DNA of 64,000 bases from CAZWCX01 sp964632945 (GTDB taxonomy: Bacteria > Planctomycetota > MHYJ01 > WSZJ01 > CAZWCX01): NCBI GenBank assembly GCA_964632945.1, contig CAZWCX010000029.1:1-64000 (forward strand). The letters run 5' to 3'. Shown piece after piece: positions 59,106 to 64,000 of this stretch. A program made the position numbers and the translations under genes. Below the pieces are notes generated by a model. It worked only from the letters and a program-made list of their open reading frames with translations. It was not told the origin of the DNA and searched no databases. Numbering within the stretch: position 1 is the stretch's first letter; each line of letters begins with the position of its first letter.

Positions 59106-61559
59106 ATGGGTGTCGCCGGGATGCCACGGTCGCTCCTTGCCCTCGGGTTCCTGCTGGGAGCCCTCCTGTTTCCGCCGGCGGGATCCGCGGAACCGGAGGA
59201 CCATGCCGGCCACTCCCACGCGGCCGAAGCCCCCGCGACCCCCCCTGCGCGTCCACGCTCCAGCGTCTCCACGTCCGGTCTCGAGGACATCTTCGCCAAG
59301 AAGACCACCGAGATCACCTACCAGACGATCGAGTCGTGGATGGAAGGCGACGTCCGGGTCACGGTGATGCTGGGGAACGTGGAAATGCGGCAGGAGGGGT
59401 TGTTCCTGCGCGCCGACAGCGTGGTCGGCTGGTACGACGAAGTGGCCGCCAATGCCCGCGAGGAGGCGGCCCGGCGCGGCGGGCAGAAGCCGCCGTCGGA
59501 GCCCGTCTTCGACGAGTTCTATGCCGAAGGGTTCGTGCGTCTGGTCCGCGAGTTCGAGGTGGTCGAGGCGGACCAGATGTATTTCGATCTCCGCAACCAC
59601 ACCGGGCTCGTCCTGGAGACGACCATTCGCACCATCGACGTGAAGAACAAACTGCCGCTGGCGGTGCGGGCCCGCGAACTTCGCCAGATCGACCGCACGA
59701 AGTTCGTCGCGGAGGAGGCGCAGATCACGACCTGCGAATACGGCGACCCGCACCTCTCGGTGCGTGTCGGGAAGGTGGAGTTTCAGCGGGAGGCCTCCGG
59801 GGGCCGCGCGAGCCTCAAGAACGTCTCCGGCGAGACCTCGGGCATCCCGTTCTTCTACCTGCCCTTCTACTGGACCCGTATCGGCCAGAGCTATCCCCTG
59901 CGTTCGTTGAGCTACACGAACAGCGGCCGCCTCGGGCAAACGGTCCGAAGCGATTGGGGATTCGACATCAAGAAATACGTCCGGGACGAGGCCGGCGAGA
60001 TCGTGCGCGACGCAGAGGGGAAGGCCAAGGAGAAGAAGTGGGGCGACCTGCTCTTCAGCGCCGACTACATGTCCAAGCGCGGACCGGGAGCGGGCGTCGA
60101 TCTCGAATACGGGTGGGAGAACTACTCCGGGTACCTGAACTCCTACTACGTCAACGACGAGGGTCCGGGGACGCACAGCGACCTGGACAAGCGGGTCCAG
60201 GATCCGGGTTCGCACAATCGCTGGCGGTTGAAGGCCTTCCACCGTCAGCATCTGGCGCCCTCCTGGCGGGCGGATTTCGAATACTCCGAGCAGAGCGACC
60301 GGTTTTTCCTCGAGGAGTTTTTCGAGAAGGAGTTCCAGGAAGGCAAGGCGCAGGAGACCTACGCCTACCTTCGGCACACGAAGGAAAACCTGGGAGCGAC
60401 CCTCTTCGCCAATCTCCGGCGCAATGAATTCCAAAACCAGAACGAGTACATGCCGCAGGCGTCCTTCTATTTCCTCGCGGAGCCGCTCTGGAACACCGGT
60501 CTCTACTACACCAACTTCACCCAGCTGGCCAACGTCCGCAGCCGGTACGACGACCAGCTCGACCTGAACAGCGAGCGGATCTGGCGCTTCGACACCTACC
60601 ACGAGCTGTCCCTGCCGATCGACCTCTCGGTCGTCCAGGTGGCGCCGTTCGCGGCGGTCCGCTACACGGGGTTCGAGGAGGACATCGATCGGGACGGCGG
60701 TGTGGACCGGGTCCTCAGCACCGGCGGTGTGCGCTTGTTTACGCAGCTGCATCGCGCGTACGATACCCGTTGGGAGCTGGTCGGTCTCAACGGCCTGCGC
60801 CATATCGTGAGCGTGGACGCCCGCTACACCAACAACCTCGACACGACCCAGGAACACGAGGAGTTGTTCGCGTTCGACTCCGTGGACGCGCTGGATCACT
60901 TCGAGGAGGTCTCGGTTGAACTGCGGCAACGTTTCCAGACCCGCAAGAACGGGAATCCGGACGAGAGTTTCGAGTTTCTGACCCTGGGCCTGGAAGCGGA
61001 GTATTACCCGGACGAACGGCGGGACGTGCGAACGCGCAACGATCAGAATTTCCTGTATCCCATGAACTGGATCCCGGTGGCGCCCGTCTCGAAGTCGGGG
61101 GCTTTCCAGCGTCGCAACTGGTCCAACCTGTTTTTCGATCTGGCCTTCACGCCGGATGCGCCGTTCGGGGTGCGCTGGGACATGGAATTCAATCAGTACG
61201 GCGAGGGCGTGCAGATCGCGCATACGTACCTGGACTATCATCCTTCGAAGGCCTTTACGATCACGTTGTCGCACAACTACGTGGACGGGGTGACCGACGC
61301 GGTGGGACTCAGCGTGAAGTGGCAGGCGACAGAGAAGTGGCGGATCCAATGGGACGAGCAATACGACTTCGATCGAAGCGAGTTCCTGGAGAGCCGACTG
61401 GCCGTACGCCGCGACATGCACGACTACCAGGTCGAGGGTTTCGTCAGCCTCGATGAAGGCAAGGACGACGTGACCTTCGGGTTTCTGATCGCGCCGGCGA
61501 AGAAGATGCGACAGCGGGAACCGTTCCTGGATCAGAGCCACGGGTATTCCCGCGACTGA
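59106..61559 (+). CDS. LPS-assembly protein LptD-like (OstA family)
   Basis: An 817-residue outer-membrane protein. The start is ATG 59106, or ATG 59121 five codons later; neither has an ideal ribosome binding site. Signal peptide at about 6-28 (SLLALGFLLGALLFPPAG). Residues 60-220 form an OstA/LptA-like periplasmic beta domain (TVMLGNVEMRQEGLFLRADS). The rest is strand-rich with alternating aromatic residues and long polar loops (YLPFYWTRIGQSYPLRSLSY, FEYSEQSDRFFLEEFFEKEF), as in a large beta barrel. It would insert LPS or a similar glycolipid into the outer membrane. Sequence divergence from proteobacterial LptD is strong, so the glycolipid may differ. It stands alone behind its own promoter. 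Confidence 0.75.
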   Translation: MGVAGMPRSLLALGFLLGALLFPPAGSAEPEDHAGHSHAAEAPATPPARPRSSVSTSGLEDIFAKKTTEITYQTIESWMEGDVRVTVMLGNVEMRQEGLFLRADSVVGWYDEVAANAREEAARRGGQKPPSEPVFDEFYAEGFVRLVREFEVVEADQMYFDLRNHTGLVLETTIRTIDVKNKLPLAVRARELRQIDRTKFVAEEAQITTCEYGDPHLSVRVGKVEFQREASGGRASLKNVSGETSGIPFFYLPFYWTRIGQSYPLRSLSYTNSGRLGQTVRSDWGFDIKKYVRDEAGEIVRDAEGKAKEKKWGDLLFSADYMSKRGPGAGVDLEYGWENYSGYLNSYYVNDEGPGTHSDLDKRVQDPGSHNRWRLKAFHRQHLAPSWRADFEYSEQSDRFFLEEFFEKEFQEGKAQETYAYLRHTKENLGATLFANLRRNEFQNQNEYMPQASFYFLAEPLWNTGLYYTNFTQLANVRSRYDDQLDLNSERIWRFDTYHELSLPIDLSVVQVAPFAAVRYTGFEEDIDRDGGVDRVLSTGGVRLFTQLHRAYDTRWELVGLNGLRHIVSVDARYTNNLDTTQEHEELFAFDSVDALDHFEEVSVELRQRFQTRKNGNPDESFEFLTLGLEAEYYPDERRDVRTRNDQNFLYPMNWIPVAPVSKSGAFQRRNWSNLFFDLAFTPDAPFGVRWDMEFNQYGEGVQIAHTYLDYHPSKAFTITLSHNYVDGVTDAVGLSVKWQATEKWRIQWDEQYDFDRSEFLESRLAVRRDMHDYQVEGFVSLDEGKDDVTFGFLIAPAKKMRQREPFLDQSHGYSRD

Positions 61560-61738
61560 CGCCGGTCGCGGGCGAACCCGGCGCTCCATGGCGGGGGGAA
61601 CGAAACGAGCGGGACGCACGCGTCCCGCGCGTCCGAATCCCCTGCGGAGATGGCGGCGGACCCCGCCCGGCCCGGCGGCCGTGGGCGGCCTCGAGGGATC
61701 GACCGGTCCGCGCGCGCCCCACGAAGCAGGAGAGTGAC

Positions 61739-63034
61739 ATGAGAATCGCCATCATCGGCACCGGTCACGTCGGTTTGATAACCGGCGCGTGTTTCGCGGA
61801 AATCGGCCATGACGTGATGTGCACCGACAACGACTCCGAGAAGATCGGCCGACTGCAACGGCGGCTCATGCCCTTCTACGAGCCCGGCCTCTCGGAGATC
61901 GTCCTGCGCAACGTCGACGCCGGCCGGCTTTCATTCACCACCGATCCGGCGGCGGCCGTCGCGCCGGCGGAGGTCGTGTTCATCTGCGTGGGGACCCCGC
62001 AGGGGGCCGGAGGCGCGGCCGACCTGTCCTACATCGAAGCGGTGTCCCGCGAGATCGCCGGGCATATCAAGTCGTACAAGGTGATCGTGGAGAAGAGCAC
62101 CGTGCCGGTGCAGACGGGCACTCGGCTGCGCGCGTGCATCGAGCGCTATTTGAAGGCGCCGGCCGATTTCGACGTCGCCTCCAACCCGGAGTTCCTGCGC
62201 GAGGGGTCGGCCATTCAAGACGCCCTTCATCCCGACCGCGTCGTGATCGGCGTCGCGTCGAAGCGCGCGGAGGAAGTCCTCCAGCGCCTGTACGAACCGC
62301 TCAAGTCGACGGTGCTGGTCACCGACATCCACAGCGCCGAGTTGATCAAGCACGCTTCGAACTCGTTCCTGGCCATGAAGATCTCCTACATCAACGCGAT
62401 CGCCGCCATTTGCGAGGCGACCGGCGCGGATGTCGACCTCGTCGCGCGCGGCATGGGAATGGACAAGCGGATCGGCCGCGCCTTCCTGAACGCGGGGATC
62501 GGCTACGGCGGGTATTGCTTCCCGAAAGACGTGGAGGCGTTCATCCGCATCGGCAAGGACCTGAACTTCGACTTCGGGATCCTGCGCGAGGTCCAGCGGA
62601 TCAATCTCGAAATGCGGGATCGCTTCGTGCAGAAAATCGAGAAGGAACTGTGGGTGGTGAAGGGCAAGACGATCGCGCAGTTGGGGCTCTCCTACAAGCC
62701 CGACACCGACGACATCCGCGAATCGCCGGCGCTGGCCGTCGCCCGCATGCTCATCGAGCGCGGCGCGCGCCTGCGCGTCTACGATCCGGAGGCGATGGAC
62801 CAGGCCAAACGGGTCCTGTCCAGCGACGTGGTGTTCTGCAGGGATGCCTTCGACGCGGCGACCGGGGCCGACGCCCTCGTCCTCGCCACCGAGTGGCGCG
62901 AGTTCAAGGAACTCGACCTCGGCCGGCTCAAGACCTTGATGACCCACCCGACCCTCTTCGACGGGCGAAACTTGTTCGACCCGGCGGCCGTGCGGGCATT
63001 GGGATTCACGTATCGGAGCGTCGGAAGGGAATGA
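61739..63034 (+). CDS. UDP-glucose 6-dehydrogenase
   Basis: A 431-residue NAD-dependent enzyme oxidising UDP-glucose to UDP-glucuronate for envelope polysaccharides. Rossmann motif IGTGHVGLITGACFAEIG at the N-terminus, FICVGTPQ, EKSTVPVQTG, SNPEFLREGSA, the lysine region ELIKHASNSFLAMKISY, and the catalytic Cys in GYGGYCFPKDVEAF. The C-terminal UDP-binding domain has LGLSYKPDTDDIRESPA. The start is supported by CAGGAG upstream. The family also includes GDP-mannose and UDP-ManNAc dehydrogenases, but the motifs fit the UDP-glucose enzyme best. Its stop overlaps the start of the next gene (ATGA). Confidence 0.93.
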   Translation: MRIAIIGTGHVGLITGACFAEIGHDVMCTDNDSEKIGRLQRRLMPFYEPGLSEIVLRNVDAGRLSFTTDPAAAVAPAEVVFICVGTPQGAGGAADLSYIEAVSREIAGHIKSYKVIVEKSTVPVQTGTRLRACIERYLKAPADFDVASNPEFLREGSAIQDALHPDRVVIGVASKRAEEVLQRLYEPLKSTVLVTDIHSAELIKHASNSFLAMKISYINAIAAICEATGADVDLVARGMGMDKRIGRAFLNAGIGYGGYCFPKDVEAFIRIGKDLNFDFGILREVQRINLEMRDRFVQKIEKELWVVKGKTIAQLGLSYKPDTDDIRESPALAVARMLIERGARLRVYDPEAMDQAKRVLSSDVVFCRDAFDAATGADALVLATEWREFKELDLGRLKTLMTHPTLFDGRNLFDPAAVRALGFTYRSVGRE

Positions 63035-64000
63035 GACCGACCCCGACCCTCTTCGCCCTCCTGGGAGTGCTCGCGATGGCGTGGTTCCCATTCGCGTCCG
63101 CGCAGGCGGAGGGTCCCGGCGATCCGATCCGCTTCGAGGGTTGGATCCGGGGCCAGAAGATCGGCAGCGAGACCGCCCGGGTGGAACGAACGGGGACGAC
63201 CCTGACCGTCACCTCGGAGGCGACCTGGACGCTCGCCGGGCCACCGACGGAATTTCGGGCGGTGTCCCGATGGGAGGGAGATCCGCCGGCGCCGTCCGCC
63301 TACGAGCTGAGCGTCAAGACCGCGGGAGGCCCGCAGACGGTGCGCGTCACCTTTTCCGCAGGCAAGGCCGCCATGGCGGCGGACGTCGGCGGCCGCACGG
63401 TCCGCAAGGACGCCGATCTGCCCGCTACGCCGATCCTGCTCGACAACCTGCTGGTCGGACAGTACCTCATCCTTCCGCGCGCCCTCGACCTGTTGGTCGG
63501 CGGGACCTTCACGGTTGTCGTTCCCCAGGTGATGCAGGCGCTGCCGATGACGATCACACCCGGCGCGACGGCCGTGGTCTCGGGGCCTGCCGGCACGGAG
63601 TCCGCCCTCACGGTGACGCTGGAGGTCGCCGGCGTGACCACCATCGTCTACGTTCGCGCCTCCGACCGGGAAATGGTCGGGGTACGCGTCCCCCTGCAGC
63701 AGGTCGAACTCGTGCGCACCGGTTGGACCCTACCGGCCCTGGTGTTCCCGCGTCCCCCGTACGTCGATGCCGCCCGATTGCGCGCGGAAGACGACACGCT
63801 CGGCTCCGGACCGGATGCGCTGCCCGCCACCCTCTGTGTCCCGGCCGCGCCTGCGGGCGCGCTGCCGGCGGTCGTCTTCGTCCATGGCTCGGGACCGAAC
63901 GACCGGGACGAAACGATCGGACCGAACAAGGTCTTCCGCGACCTGGCGGAGGGCCTGGCCTCGCGCGGGATCCTCACCTACCGCTACGACAAGCGAACCT
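63031..64000 (+). CDS. Exported alpha/beta hydrolase, truncated by the window end
   Basis: The open frame from ATG 63031 has no stop before the end of the window, so only about 323 residues are seen. Signal peptide 1-24 (LFALLGVLAMAWFPFASAQA). A beta-rich N-terminal domain (30-235) precedes an alpha/beta-hydrolase core whose first strand and oxyanion loop are visible (LPAVVFVHGSGPNDRDETIG), then FRDLAEGLASRGILTYRYDK, typical of the serine-hydrolase group that includes the S33-like esterases. The catalytic Ser, Asp and His lie beyond the edge. It is translationally coupled to the UDP-glucose dehydrogenase gene. Confidence 0.82.
   Translation, partial: MRPTPTLFALLGVLAMAWFPFASAQAEGPGDPIRFEGWIRGQKIGSETARVERTGTTLTVTSEATWTLAGPPTEFRAVSRWEGDPPAPSAYELSVKTAGGPQTVRVTFSAGKAAMAADVGGRTVRKDADLPATPILLDNLLVGQYLILPRALDLLVGGTFTVVVPQVMQALPMTITPGATAVVSGPAGTESALTVTLEVAGVTTIVYVRASDREMVGVRVPLQQVELVRTGWTLPALVFPRPPYVDAARLRAEDDTLGSGPDALPATLCVPAAPAGALPAVVFVHGSGPNDRDETIGPNKVFRDLAEGLASRGILTYRYDKRT

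Overview
The window is a very GC-rich stretch of chromosome with bacterial gene organisation: short spacers, ATGA/GTGA overlaps, good Shine-Dalgarno sites and sigma70-type promoters. Six large Hanks-type Ser/Thr kinases, most of them fused to TPR arrays, an ECF sigma factor translationally coupled to a kinase, an FHA protein, an FGE/sulfatase-modifying domain and a TROVE (Ro60-like) protein all point to Planctomycetota or a close relative. An LptD-like protein, an O-antigen ligase and apolipoprotein N-acyltransferase imply a Gram-negative envelope. A complete mreB-mreC-mreD-mrdA-rodA cluster implies MreB-directed peptidoglycan synthesis, which argues against the classical MreB-poor Planctomycetes and for a deeper lineage. 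This placement is inference from gene content only.

Left third (1-20.7 kb): a CPA2 cation/proton antiporter, an FkbM methyltransferase and a secreted protein of unknown function come first. A plus-strand signalling block follows: ECF sigma, kinase-TPR, kinase with zinc ribbon, a 901-residue protein with a type IV prepilin-like N-terminus and a toxin-like tail, a small immunity-like protein, and another zinc-ribbon kinase. The last three are tightly coupled. Facing them are a minus-strand kinase-TPR and a membrane M28 peptidase.

Middle (20.9-40 kb): a STAS-winged-helix regulator, SSB, an 1877-residue kinase with an enormous TPR array on an apparently leaderless transcript, and two small genes. 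Then comes the most interesting part of the window, a minus-strand operon reading from 39.8 kb down to 29.6 kb: a 68-residue ubiquitin-like protein ending in Gly, a TROVE-vWA (Ro60-like) protein, a 304-residue unknown protein, a JAB/JAMM peptidase with an intact metal motif, and a ThiF/E1-like enzyme. It runs on into a multidomain protein (rhomboid-like membrane domain without catalytic residues, kinase, FGE-like domain) and a lipoprotein. Just upstream of the operon promoter lies a 162-nt segment closed by 24-bp perfect inverted repeats, followed on the minus strand by a T5 run. It is a candidate structured RNA, possibly a Y RNA partner for the Ro-like protein.

Right third (40.2-64 kb): a TPR exported protein, a membrane protein, an NtrC/PilR-type sigma54 activator overlapping moeA, lnt, a coiled-coil membrane protein behind a consensus promoter, a 52-residue membrane protein, the rod-shape cluster mreBCD-mrdA-rodA, a YebC-family regulator, an O-antigen ligase with TPRs, tRNA-Arg(CCG), an FHA protein, an LptD-like protein, UDP-glucose 6-dehydrogenase and a truncated secreted alpha/beta hydrolase at the edge. 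No insertion sequence, prophage or CRISPR array was seen.
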